Below are positions 1-6,955 of a stretch of DNA of 10,828 nucleotides, one piece after another. The stretch is from NCBI GenBank assembly GCA_021828425.1, contig JAKARN010000034.1:1-10828 (forward strand), in the 5' to 3' direction. Position 1 is the stretch's first letter, and each line of letters begins with the position of its first letter. A program made the position numbers and the translations under genes. Source of the stretch: Pseudomonadota bacterium (GTDB lineage: Bacteria; Pseudomonadota; Gammaproteobacteria; JAKAQQ01). The notes beneath the pieces are model-generated. The model saw only the letters and a list, made by a program, of their open reading frames with translations. It was not told the origin of the DNA and searched no databases.

Positions 1-2
1 TT

Positions 3-605
3 CCGATCTCGGCGATTGCCGCCCTGCCCCCGCCGGCCGATCGCTGGCGGGACCGGAAGGGTCCGGCCCGACTGCTCGTCCTCGGCGGCAGCCAGGGGGC
101 CCGGCGGCTCAACCGGCTGGTTCCCGAAATCCTGGCCGGCTGGCCGGCCGACTTGCCCCTCCTCGTCCGGCACCAGACCGGGCGGGGGGACTGGGAGGCG
201 ACCCGGGAGGCCTGCGCGTCCTATGGCGACCGGGTCGAGCTCGTCCCCTTTTTCGAGGACATGGCCCCGGTCTACGGCTGGGCGGATTGTGTCCTGGCCC
301 GCTCGGGCGCATCCACCGTGGCGGAGCTGGCCTGCGCCGGTCTGCCCGCACTCCTCGTGCCCTATCCCCATGCGGTCGATGACCACCAGACGGCCAATGC
401 CCAAACGCTGGTCGACGCGGGCGCGGCGTGGCTCCTCCCCGAACGGAATCTCGATCCACCCCGGGTCCGGGACCTTCTGGCCGGGCTCCTCTCCGACCGG
501 ACCCGGCTCCTCGCCATGGCCGAGTCTGCACGGCGGCTGGCCCGTCCGGGCGCGGCCGATGCCGTGGTGGGCGAGATCCGTGCCGTGACCGGGAGGCTCC
601 CATGA
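3..605 (+). CDS. murG: MurG, UDP-GlcNAc:lipid I N-acetylglucosaminyltransferase (3' part)
   Basis: MurG adds GlcNAc from UDP-GlcNAc to lipid I at the cytoplasmic face of the inner membrane, giving lipid II. The reading frame is open from the window edge and gives the last 200 residues, a little over half of the usual 350-360, so the N-terminal lipid-I-binding domain lies outside. The visible part is the C-terminal nucleotide-sugar domain. It begins with the glycine loop LVLGGSQGARRLN, followed by CVLARSGASTVAELACAGLP and the family signature PYPHAVDDHQTANAQTL, which contacts UDP-GlcNAc. The gene ends in a TGA that overlaps the murC start as ATGA, so the two are probably translationally coupled. 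There is no sign of decay. The call rests on clear family motifs and on position directly before murC. Confidence 0.96.
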   Translation, partial: PISAIAALPPPADRWRDRKGPARLLVLGGSQGARRLNRLVPEILAGWPADLPLLVRHQTGRGDWEATREACASYGDRVELVPFFEDMAPVYGWADCVLARSGASTVAELACAGLPALLVPYPHAVDDHQTANAQTLVDAGAAWLLPERNLDPPRVRDLLAGLLSDRTRLLAMAESARRLARPGAADAVVGEIRAVTGRLP

Positions 606-2008
606 TGCGGGGCGAGCGCATGGGACGAATCCGGCGCATCCACTGTGTCGGGATCGGCGGCACCGGCATGAACGGCATCGCCGAACTCCTGTTCAACCTG
701 GGCTACGAAGTGAGCGGCTCGGATGCCCGGAAGAGCAGCGTCACCGACCGGTTGGCCGCGCTGGGCCTCCGGATCAGACAGGGCCATCACGCCGAGGCGG
801 TCCGCGGGGCGGACGTGATCGTGGTCTCGAGTGCCATCCGCACCGACAATGTCGAACTCGCCGAGGCCCGCAAACTCCTGATCCCGATCATTCCCCGGGC
901 CGAGATGCTGGCCGAGCTCATGCGCTTCCGGTACGGGATCGCCGTGGCCGGAAGCCACGGCAAGACAACCACGACCGCCTTGATCGCGAGTCTCCTGGTC
1001 GAGGCCGGGGAAGATCCGACATTCGTGATCGGGGGACGCCTGAACAGCCTCTCGGCCAATGCCCGGCTCGGCGGAGGACGCTATCTCGTGGCCGAGGCGG
1101 ACGAGAGCGATGCCTCCTTCCTTTTATATCAGCCGCTCCTGGCCGTGGTGACCAACATCGACCGTGATCACCTCAATGCCTATCAGGGTGATTTCGACCG
1201 CCTGCGCCAGGCCTTTTCCGACTTTCTCCACCACCTGCCGTTCTACGGTTACGCCGTGGTCGGCATCGATGATCCCGAAGTGGCCCGCCTGGCACCGGCC
1301 ATCGGCCGGCCGACCCTCCGGTACGGTTTCTCCGAGGCGGCCGAGGTGCGGGGAGTGGGAGTCGTCTCCGAAGGCTTGAGAACCCGGATCCGGGTCGCCC
1401 GGAGCGGGCGACCCGAAACCGAGTTCGTGGTCAACCTGGCCGGGCGCCACAATGCGCAGAATGCGCTCGCGGCCATCGCGGTGGCCGGGGTGCTCGAGCT
1501 TCCCGACCCGGCTCTCAGCCGTGCCCTGGAGCGCTTCCAGGGCACGGGGCGACGCTTCCAGTTGCACGGTGAGGCCCATTTCGGGAAGACCCGGTTCCTT
1601 CTCGTCGAGGATTACGCGCACCATCCACGCGAGATCGAGGCCACGCTCGAGGCGGCCGAACAGGCCTGGCCCGAGCGGCGCAAGGTCGTGGTTTTCCAGC
1701 CGCACCGCTACAGCCGGACCTTCGACCTGCTCGAGGACTTCAGCCGCGTGCTGTCGGCCGTGACCGTTCTGGTCCTGACCGAGGTGTATCCCGCCGGGGA
1801 ACGACCCATTCCGGGGGCCGATGGCCGGGCGCTGTCCCGGGCGATCCGGGCCCGCGGACCCGTCGTGCCGGTCTTTGCCGACCGGCTGGGCGATCTGCCG
1901 GACCTGCTCGGCCGGCTGGTCAAGCCGGATGACGCCGTGCTCCTGCTCGGTGCCGGCGACTGGGGTGAACTCATTCCGATCCTGATGAACGGGGGGGCGT
2001 CGTCATGA
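602..2008 (+). CDS. murC: MurC, UDP-N-acetylmuramate--L-alanine ligase
   Basis: MurC is the cytoplasmic ATP-dependent ligase that adds L-Ala to UDP-MurNAc, the first amino acid of the peptidoglycan stem. The 468-residue product has the Mur ligase domain order: an N-terminal Rossmann domain (IHCVGIGGTGMNG near residue 13), the ATP-binding P-loop GSHGKTTTT at 117-125, EADESD at 165-170, the central-domain TNIDRDHLNAY, and the C-terminal DYAHHPREI at 337-345. Length is normal for the family. I chose the ATG at 602 because GGGAGG (591-596) lies 5 nt upstream and it overlaps the murG stop. ATG 605 and ATG 620 are possible alternatives, and the Rossmann strand begins soon after 620. No murB follows; the gene overlaps ddlB by ATGA instead. 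Confidence 0.97.
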   Translation: MMRGERMGRIRRIHCVGIGGTGMNGIAELLFNLGYEVSGSDARKSSVTDRLAALGLRIRQGHHAEAVRGADVIVVSSAIRTDNVELAEARKLLIPIIPRAEMLAELMRFRYGIAVAGSHGKTTTTALIASLLVEAGEDPTFVIGGRLNSLSANARLGGGRYLVAEADESDASFLLYQPLLAVVTNIDRDHLNAYQGDFDRLRQAFSDFLHHLPFYGYAVVGIDDPEVARLAPAIGRPTLRYGFSEAAEVRGVGVVSEGLRTRIRVARSGRPETEFVVNLAGRHNAQNALAAIAVAGVLELPDPALSRALERFQGTGRRFQLHGEAHFGKTRFLLVEDYAHHPREIEATLEAAEQAWPERRKVVVFQPHRYSRTFDLLEDFSRVLSAVTVLVLTEVYPAGERPIPGADGRALSRAIRARGPVVPVFADRLGDLPDLLGRLVKPDDAVLLLGAGDWGELIPILMNGGASS

Positions 2009-2949
2009 CGATCCGGCCTCCGTCGCGCGCCCTGGACGGCATCCGCCGCATCGCCGTGCTCGCGGGCGGTCGTTCCGGGGAACGGGCGGTTTCGCTTGAG
2101 AGTGGACGGGCGGTGGCCGGGGCTCTGGCCGGGGCCGGTTTTGATGTCTTCCCCCTCGATCCGGCCGAACCCGGTTTCGTGGAGCGCCTGCTTGCGGATC
2201 GGGTCGACTGTGTGTTCAACATCCTCCACGGGCCGGGCGGGGAGGATGGCACGATCCAGGGGCTCCTCGAATCCCTCCATCTGCCCTATACCGGGAGCGG
2301 GGTTTTGGGCTCTGCGCTCAGCATGGACAAGTACCGCGCGAAACTCCTCTGGCAGGCGGCGGGGCTCCCGGTTCCCGCCGGTGTGCTCTGTCCGGAAGAC
2401 CGCCCGGCGGAGCCGCCATTCCCGCCACCCTGGTGTGTCAAGCCGGCGGACCAGGGCTCCAGTCTGGGCGTGAGCCGGGTCGCGGATCCGTCCGGGCTCG
2501 AGGCGGCTTTCATGGAGGCCCGGCGCCACTCATCCCAGATCCTGATCGAACCGTGGATCGAGGGCGGGGAGTATACGGTGGCGCTCGTGGGCCCGTTCAC
2601 CCTGCCCTCGATCCGGATCGAGACCGCCCGTGACTTCTATGACTACGAAGCCAAGTACAACGATCCCCAAACCCGCTACCACTGCCCCTCCGGCCTGGAC
2701 GCGCAACGGGAGGCCGCCCTCGGGGATCTGGCCCGGCGGGCCGCCGCCTGCCTCGAGGTGAGCGGATGGAGCCGGGTCGATTTCCGGCTCACCACGGATC
2801 AATGGCCCTACCTGATCGAGGTCAATACCCTTCCGGGCATGACGGGACACAGTCTCGTCCCCATGGCGGCACAGGCCCGGGGCTGGGACTTCACCCGGCT
2901 CTGTCTCGAAATCCTCGCCCATCGGCGGGGCGGGGGAGGCCAGCCATGA
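2005..2949 (+). CDS. ddlB: D-alanine--D-alanine ligase (DdlB type)
   Basis: This ATP-grasp enzyme joins two D-alanines in the cytoplasm to make the D-Ala-D-Ala end of the muropeptide stem. The 314-residue length matches the DdlB subfamily. Visible motifs in order are IAVLAGGRSGERAVSLESG near the N-terminus, the HGPGGEDG substrate loop, YTGSGVLGSALSMDK, the ATP-grasp strand WCVKPADQGSSLGVS, EPWIEGGEYTVAL, YDYEAKY, and the metal-binding LIEVNTLPGMTGHSLVP. The last motif is usually IN(T/P)xPGMT, so LPG here is a mild variant. The position between murC and ftsQ, with ATGA overlaps on both sides, supports ddlB rather than an unlinked ddlA. Confidence 0.96.
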   Translation: MTIRPPSRALDGIRRIAVLAGGRSGERAVSLESGRAVAGALAGAGFDVFPLDPAEPGFVERLLADRVDCVFNILHGPGGEDGTIQGLLESLHLPYTGSGVLGSALSMDKYRAKLLWQAAGLPVPAGVLCPEDRPAEPPFPPPWCVKPADQGSSLGVSRVADPSGLEAAFMEARRHSSQILIEPWIEGGEYTVALVGPFTLPSIRIETARDFYDYEAKYNDPQTRYHCPSGLDAQREAALGDLARRAAACLEVSGWSRVDFRLTTDQWPYLIEVNTLPGMTGHSLVPMAAQARGWDFTRLCLEILAHRRGGGGQP

Positions 2950-3707
2950 ACCGGCGCCGCTCCCGCGTCGCGGCCCACCCGTTCCGTCTCCGCCGGATCG
3001 CCGGAGGCGCTTTCGGTCTCCTGCTCGCCGGATTGCTCGTTTTCGGGATCGCCGATCACCGTCTGCTGCTGCCGCCCGGACCCCCGCTCACCCACCGGAT
3101 TGTCCGGATCCGGGGACGCGAGATCACGGTCGCCCAGGTGAAAGCCGCCCTCCAGTCCGACTGGACGTCCGGATGGCTCGACTTTCCGCTCAACCAGGCC
3201 GTGCGCCGGCTCGAGCGCATGCCCTGGGTGGCCCACGCGGCCATCACCCGCATCTGGCCCGATACGCTCGTGGTCACCGTCCGGGAGCAACGGCCCATCG
3301 CCCGCTGGCATGAGGAGGCCTTGGTCAATGCCCGGGGTCGGCTTTTCTACCGGGGCCCCATTCCCGGCCGCTTCCGCGCTCTCCCCGAACTGTCCGGCAC
3401 AGCCGGCAGCCTCGTCACCCTCGTGCGGATGGAGCGGACCTGTGCCCGCCGGCTGGCCCGGGCCGGAGAGCGGCTCCATTCATTGATCGAGAACCGGCGG
3501 GGAGGGTTCCGCTTGCGCCTCGCGGACGGTCTGGAACTCCGTCTCGGTCGCAGGGTCGCCCGGGCGCTCGGGCGGCTCGATCGCTTCCTCGAAGTGGTCC
3601 GCCCGGCCCTGGGTCCCCGCCTGCCCCAGGCGGCCTACGTCGACCTTCGGTACATCAATGGCTTCGCCGTCGGTTGGCGCCACTCCACCCTTTCCGAAAC
3701 GAACTGA
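2946..3707 (+). CDS. ftsQ: FtsQ, cell division protein
   Basis: FtsQ is a bitopic inner-membrane divisome protein that bridges the cytoplasmic FtsZ/FtsA ring and the periplasmic FtsLB-FtsWI synthase. The 253-residue product has a short basic cytoplasmic tail (MNRRRSRVAAHPFRLRR), one membrane segment at about residues 18-36, and then a periplasmic POTRA-like region (IVRIRGREITVAQVKAAL). It carries the family landmarks MPWVAHAAITRIWPDTLVV and VREQRPIARW, and a beta domain ending in YVDLRYINGFAVGW. The start is set by the ATGA overlap with ddlB and by GGGAGG a few bases upstream. A longer open frame upstream lies inside ddlB and lacks the basic/TM beginning, so I reject it. Sequence conservation is low in this family; the call rests on these landmarks and synteny. 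Confidence 0.95.
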   Translation: MNRRRSRVAAHPFRLRRIAGGAFGLLLAGLLVFGIADHRLLLPPGPPLTHRIVRIRGREITVAQVKAALQSDWTSGWLDFPLNQAVRRLERMPWVAHAAITRIWPDTLVVTVREQRPIARWHEEALVNARGRLFYRGPIPGRFRALPELSGTAGSLVTLVRMERTCARRLARAGERLHSLIENRRGGFRLRLADGLELRLGRRVARALGRLDRFLEVVRPALGPRLPQAAYVDLRYINGFAVGWRHSTLSETN

Positions 3708-3722
3708 ACCGAGGATTTCCGC

Positions 3723-4961
3723 ATGGCGAAAAAGTCCGACAAGAACCTGATCGTGGGACTCGATATCGGGACCTCGAAGGTGGTGGCCCTCGTGGGCGAG
3801 CGCACGGCCGAGGGTCGGATCGAGGTGATCGGCATCGGGTCCCACGCCTCCCGGGGACTCAAGCGGGGAGTGGTCGTGAATATCGATTCGACGGTCCAGT
3901 CGATCGACCAGGCGGTGCGTGAGGCCGAACTCATGACGGGCTGTTCGATCAGCGAGGTCTATACCGGGATCGCGGGCAGCCACGTGCGCAGCCTCAACTC
4001 CCACGGGATTGTCGCGATCCGGGACCAGGAGGTCACACTCGAAGATGTGACGCGGGTCATCGATGCCGCCCGGGCGGTAGCCATTCCAGCCGACCAGAAG
4101 GTCCTGCATGTGGTGCCCCAGGAGTTCATCGTGGATCAGCAGGGGGACGTGCGGGAGCCGATCGGCATGTTCGGGGTGCGGCTCGAGGCCAAGGTGCACA
4201 TCGTGACCGGGGCGGTTTCGGCGGCGCAGAACATCGTGAAATGCATCGAGCGTTGCAACCTCTCGGTCCGGGGCATGGTGCTCGAGCAGCTGGCCTCCGG
4301 GGCTGCCACCTTGACCGACGACGAGAAGGAGCTCGGGGTGGCGCTCGTGGATATCGGCGGGGGGACCACCGATCTCGCGGTCTACGCCCACGGCGCGATC
4401 CGTCATACCGCCGTGATCCCGATCGCCGGGGACCAGGTCACGAACGACGTCGCCATCACGCTCCGGACCCCGACCCACCATGCTGAGGAGATCAAGCTGA
4501 AATACGGTTGCGCACTCGCCCAGCTGGCGAGCCCCGAGGAAACCATCGAGGTCCCGGGGGTGGGTGAACGGGCCCCGCGCAAGCTGGCCCGCCAGGCCCT
4601 GGCCGAGGTCATCCAGCCCCGTTACGAGGAGTTGTTCTCGCTGATCCAGCATGAAATCCAGCGCGCCGGTTACGAGGATCTCATCCCGGCCGGAATCGTG
4701 CTGACGGGGGGTGCGGCCAAGATGATGGGTGCCTCCGAGCTCGCGGAGGAGGTGTTTCATGCCCCGGTGCGCTGCGGTGCGCCGAAGGCGGTGAGCGGCC
4801 TCCGGGAGGTCGTCTCCAATCCGATTTACTCAACCGCGGTCGGGCTGCTTTTGCATGCCGTGCGCGACGAGACGCAGGGGCCGGGCGAACGCGCACACCT
4901 GCGGGACGATCTTGAAGGAGTCTGGGTCCGGATGAAACAGTGGTTTCAGGGCAATTTCTGA
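3723..4961 (+). CDS. ftsA: FtsA, actin-like membrane tether of the Z ring
   Basis: FtsA is an ATP-binding actin homologue that anchors FtsZ filaments to the inner membrane and recruits later division proteins. The 412 residues are full length. The N-terminus has phosphate loop 1 (IVGLDIGTSKVVALVGE), then the 1C-domain region (RGVVVNIDSTVQSIDQAV). The second phosphate loop is VALVDIGGGTTDLAVY and the adenosine loop is GIVLTGGAAKMMG. The last residues, GVWVRMKQWFQGNF, form the amphipathic membrane-targeting helix. The start ATG has GAGG 8 nt upstream and lies 15 nt after ftsQ. Its stop codon TGA shares a base with an ATG (TGATG at 4959-4963) that opens a 19-codon frame toward ftsZ. Confidence 0.98.
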   Translation: MAKKSDKNLIVGLDIGTSKVVALVGERTAEGRIEVIGIGSHASRGLKRGVVVNIDSTVQSIDQAVREAELMTGCSISEVYTGIAGSHVRSLNSHGIVAIRDQEVTLEDVTRVIDAARAVAIPADQKVLHVVPQEFIVDQQGDVREPIGMFGVRLEAKVHIVTGAVSAAQNIVKCIERCNLSVRGMVLEQLASGAATLTDDEKELGVALVDIGGGTTDLAVYAHGAIRHTAVIPIAGDQVTNDVAITLRTPTHHAEEIKLKYGCALAQLASPEETIEVPGVGERAPRKLARQALAEVIQPRYEELFSLIQHEIQRAGYEDLIPAGIVLTGGAAKMMGASELAEEVFHAPVRCGAPKAVSGLREVVSNPIYSTAVGLLLHAVRDETQGPGERAHLRDDLEGVWVRMKQWFQGNF

Positions 4962-4992
4962 TGCAAACCACGATGCGGGCAAAGGAGCGGAA

Positions 4993-5034
4993 GTGCGGTT
5001 CAAATCCATGTCAACAATGAGGTACAGGTCATGA
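4993..5034 (+). CDS. Candidate 13-codon leader ORF coupled to ftsZ
   Basis: A GTG at 4993 is preceded by AAAGGAG (4981-4987) with a 5-nt spacer, which is a better ribosome site than that of ftsZ itself. It opens a 13-residue frame (MRFKSMSTMRYRS if GTG is read as Met). Its stop TGA at 5032-5034 overlaps the ftsZ start as ATGA, the same junction used at murG/murC, murC/ddlB and ddlB/ftsQ. The peptide matches nothing I recognise. If translated, it would most simply bring ribosomes to ftsZ. Such a short frame can arise by chance, so this is a candidate only. Confidence 0.3.
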   Translation: MRFKSMSTMRYRS

Positions 5035-6200
5035 GTCATTTCGAAATGGTGGATGGGGTGACCCAGGACGCGGTCATCAAGGTGATGGGGATCGGGGGGG
5101 GGGGTGGAAATGCGGTCCACCACATGCTGGCCATGGGGATCGAAGGGGTCGAGTTCATCTGCGTGAACACCGACGCCCAGGCCCTGCGCCATACCGAGGC
5201 CCGGCTGCCCTTGCAGATCGGCTCCAACCTGACTCGCGGGCTCGGGGCCGGATCCAATCCGGACATCGGCCGGCAGGCGGCACTCGAGGACCGGGAGCGG
5301 CTCCAGGAAGTGATCCGCGGGACGGATCTCCTGTTCGTGACCGCCTGCATGGGCGGAGGGACCGGAACCGGTGCGGCACCCGTCATCGCGCAGATCGCGA
5401 AGGAGATGGGGGTTTTGGTCGTCGCGGTCGTGACCAAGCCCTTTGCCTTTGAGGGGGCCCGCCGCATGACCATTGCGCAGAAGGGCATCAGCGAGCTGGC
5501 CAAGACGGTCGATTCCCTGATCACGGTGCCGAATGAGAAACTCCTGAGCGTGGTCGGAGCCCAGATCCCCCTGCTCGAGGCCTTCAAGATCGCAAACGGG
5601 GTCCTGGTGGGCGCGGTCCAGGGGATTGCGGAACTGATCACCCGGCCCGGGACGATCAACCTCGATTTCGCCGACGTGCGGACCGTCATGTCGGAGATGG
5701 GGACCGCCATGATGGGCACCGGACGGGCCCAGGGCGAGAAGCGGGCCCGGGAAGCCGTCGAGCAGGCGGTGGCGAGTCCTCTCCTCGAGGAATGCGATCT
5801 GTCCGGGGCGAAGGGGTTGCTGGTCAACGTGACCGTGGGTGAGGAGCCCGGACTCAGCCTGGGCGAGTTCCAGGAAGTCGGCGACTACGTCCGCCATCTC
5901 GCCTCGGATGATGCGGTGGTCAAGATCGGGACCGTGGCGGATCCCGCCCTCGGCGGTGAACTCCGGGTCACGGTGGTCGTGACGGGCATCAATGCGGTTC
6001 GCCAGAAAGGGCCGGTGGCCGTCGAGATCTCGAAAGAGCAGGAACCCCGCGTCGTGAACGGACCCCGGCAGCCGGTGAACTACTCCGACCTCGATCCGCC
6101 GACCATCAAGCGCAAGAAGCCACTCGCGATTCCGCCGACCCTGTACGAGGAGGAGGCCCTGTCGGACATTCCGGCGTTTCTGCGCAGGCAGGCGGATTGA
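5031..6200 (+). CDS. ftsZ: FtsZ, tubulin-like division GTPase
   Basis: FtsZ polymerises with GTP at midcell and organises septal wall synthesis. The 389 residues show all the landmarks: the N-terminal IKVMGIGGGGGNAVHHML, NTDAQAL, the tubulin signature GGGTGTGAAPVIA, ITVPNEKLL, and the T7 loop region INLDFADVRTVMSEMG with the catalytic Asp. After a short, charged linker comes the conserved C-terminal peptide DIPAFLRRQAD, which binds FtsA and ZipA. The ATG at 5031 has TGAGG (5018-5022) 8 nt upstream. The codons for the glycine loop contain an uninterrupted run of 11 G (5094-5104). The gene ends the forward division operon before the insert. Confidence 0.99.
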   Translation: MSHFEMVDGVTQDAVIKVMGIGGGGGNAVHHMLAMGIEGVEFICVNTDAQALRHTEARLPLQIGSNLTRGLGAGSNPDIGRQAALEDRERLQEVIRGTDLLFVTACMGGGTGTGAAPVIAQIAKEMGVLVVAVVTKPFAFEGARRMTIAQKGISELAKTVDSLITVPNEKLLSVVGAQIPLLEAFKIANGVLVGAVQGIAELITRPGTINLDFADVRTVMSEMGTAMMGTGRAQGEKRAREAVEQAVASPLLEECDLSGAKGLLVNVTVGEEPGLSLGEFQEVGDYVRHLASDDAVVKIGTVADPALGGELRVTVVVTGINAVRQKGPVAVEISKEQEPRVVNGPRQPVNYSDLDPPTIKRKKPLAIPPTLYEEEALSDIPAFLRRQAD

Positions 6201-6236
6201 CCGGATCGTGGGTCCGTTTGCGTTCAACCGATCCGG
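6201..6236 (+). terminator. Inverted repeat just after ftsZ, possible weak terminator
   Basis: CCGGATCG (6201-6208) and CGATCCGG (6229-6236) are perfect 8-bp arms around a 20-nt loop. The repeat begins at the first base after the ftsZ stop codon. No U tract follows and the loop is long, so this is not a classic intrinsic terminator. It could act as a 3'-end stabiliser or a weak terminator closing the dcw operon. Confidence 0.3.
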
Positions 6237-6239
6237 GCA

Positions 6240-6248
6240 CCTGTGGCC
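6240..6248 (+). repeat. Left copy of a 9-bp direct repeat flanking the insert
   Basis: CCTGTGGCC at 6240-6248 recurs exactly at 8133-8141 in the same orientation, one copy shortly after ftsZ and the other shortly before lpxC. I see no matching terminal inverted repeats inside the two copies, so this is only a candidate target duplication or recombination scar. Confidence 0.35.
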
Positions 6249-6436
6249 GGGCGGTTCGTGCCGGGCCGCTCAAGCGAGCATCCACGCGACATGAATCCGC
6301 CTGCCAGGTTCGTCACAGAGACCGCCCGGGAACAGGCTGAGCCTCCAGGGACCGATGACGGGAAAGACCCGGCGACGGTCGCGCTCGGCTGGAAGGGTGG
6401 CCTTGAGGGTGACAATACGAGGGCCGGTACGTTATC

Positions 6437-6504
6437 AAATCAGCAATCAGCGGCAAAAACTCGTGCAGACTTCGGCCAGTGCCAGGTGGGGAAATCAGCA
6501 ATCA
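6437..6504 (+). repeat. 13-bp direct repeat pair
   Basis: AAATCAGCAATCA occurs perfectly at 6437-6449 and 6492-6504, 55 bp start to start. The copies sit in the compositionally distinct, gene-free part of the insert. No third copy is visible, so it is not a CRISPR or an iteron array. Its role is unknown. Confidence 0.6.
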
Positions 6505-6549
6505 CCGTGACCCCTCTTTCATGAAGCGTAGCGGACTACCCTAGCCACC

Positions 6550-6592
6550 CCTTGCAAGGCGATCCTGCCGAGAAGTGTCGTTCCTCTCGGCA
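6550..6592. repeat. 10-bp palindrome followed by an 8-bp hairpin
   Basis: CCTTGCAAGG (6550-6559) is a perfect palindrome. Seven bases later TGCCGAGA (6566-6573) pairs perfectly with TCTCGGCA (6585-6592) around an 11-nt loop. No U tract follows on either strand. It could be a transcript hairpin or a recombination site; I cannot assign a function. Confidence 0.45.
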
Positions 6593-6936
6593 CATCTGCG
6601 CCAGCGCAACGAATTCGCACTGTCGGCAGAATCAACCATGGAATTGGGATACCCAAGGAGGGCAGGGCGCACCCCCGCGCCATCGTTCTATCGGTGCTCG
6701 GCCACCGGGCGCGGAAAGTCATGGTCCTTCCCCCAACACACTGTCCACTCCCGCGAGCTGAAGACATCTCGGGATCCCGGCGACCCCGTAGCGCTCGGGA
6801 CTCGATTTTGAGCGCTCAGGAGTCATAGTCACCGAGGCGAATGAACTCGTGTGGCTCAATCCCCGTACCCTCTATCGGGCTTTCACGCCGGTTGGATGCA
6901 GTACCTTTGATCGGTGGCAGTGATGTGGAACGTGCA

Positions 6937-6949
6937 GTATTATTAATAC
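6937..6949. promoter_or_regulatory. AT-rich 13-bp palindrome just before the DprA-like gene
   Basis: GTATTATTAATAC is a perfect 6+1+6 inverted repeat, strikingly AT-rich for this window. It includes TATTAT (6938-6943), a 5/6 match to the sigma-70 -10 box. No convincing -35 box lies at normal spacing; TTGATC at 6907-6912 is too far. It ends 7 nt before the first ATG of the gene. If TATTAT is the -10, transcription would start near 6950, giving an almost leaderless message or favouring the ATG at 6974. A palindrome over a -10 is a common arrangement for an operator. Confidence 0.4.
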
Positions 6950-6955
6950 CGTGCC

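Larger units (their letters stand above)
6237..6955. other. Gene-free stretch between ftsZ and the DprA-like gene
   Basis: About 720 bp with no reading frame that I can defend on either strand. Frames up to about 90 codons exist on both strands, but they lack recognisable motifs and good ribosome sites. The first part, to about 6420, is GC-rich like the host genes; from about 6420 the sequence is more A/T-containing. It holds a 13-bp direct repeat (6437-6449 and 6492-6504), a 10-bp palindrome plus an 8-bp hairpin (6550-6592), and a 13-bp palindrome (6937-6949) next to the following gene. No tRNA is visible by eye. It may be debris of earlier insertions. Confidence 0.5.

Noticed and set aside
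3480..4760. 426-codon reverse-strand open frame opposite ftsA
   Set aside because: It is a mirror of ftsA codon structure, with low-complexity His/Asp/Gly-rich composition and no ribosome site or motif.
4830..6227. 465-codon reverse-strand open frame opposite ftsZ
   Set aside because: It is antisense to an unmistakable ftsZ; long antisense frames are expected at this GC content, and the product is rich in Arg, His, Asp and Gly with no family motif.
6437..6504. Possible CRISPR or iteron array
   Set aside because: There are only two copies of a 13-bp unit, with no further repeats or cas genes.
6224..6524. Short frames on both strands just after ftsZ (about 60-90 codons)
   Set aside because: They have no recognisable motif, no convincing ribosome site and unfavourable composition. 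I could not support any as a gene.
6519..6811. Overlapping 70-80 codon frames on both strands upstream of the DprA-like gene
   Set aside because: They are unremarkable in composition, lack motifs and overlap the palindromes; probably chance frames.
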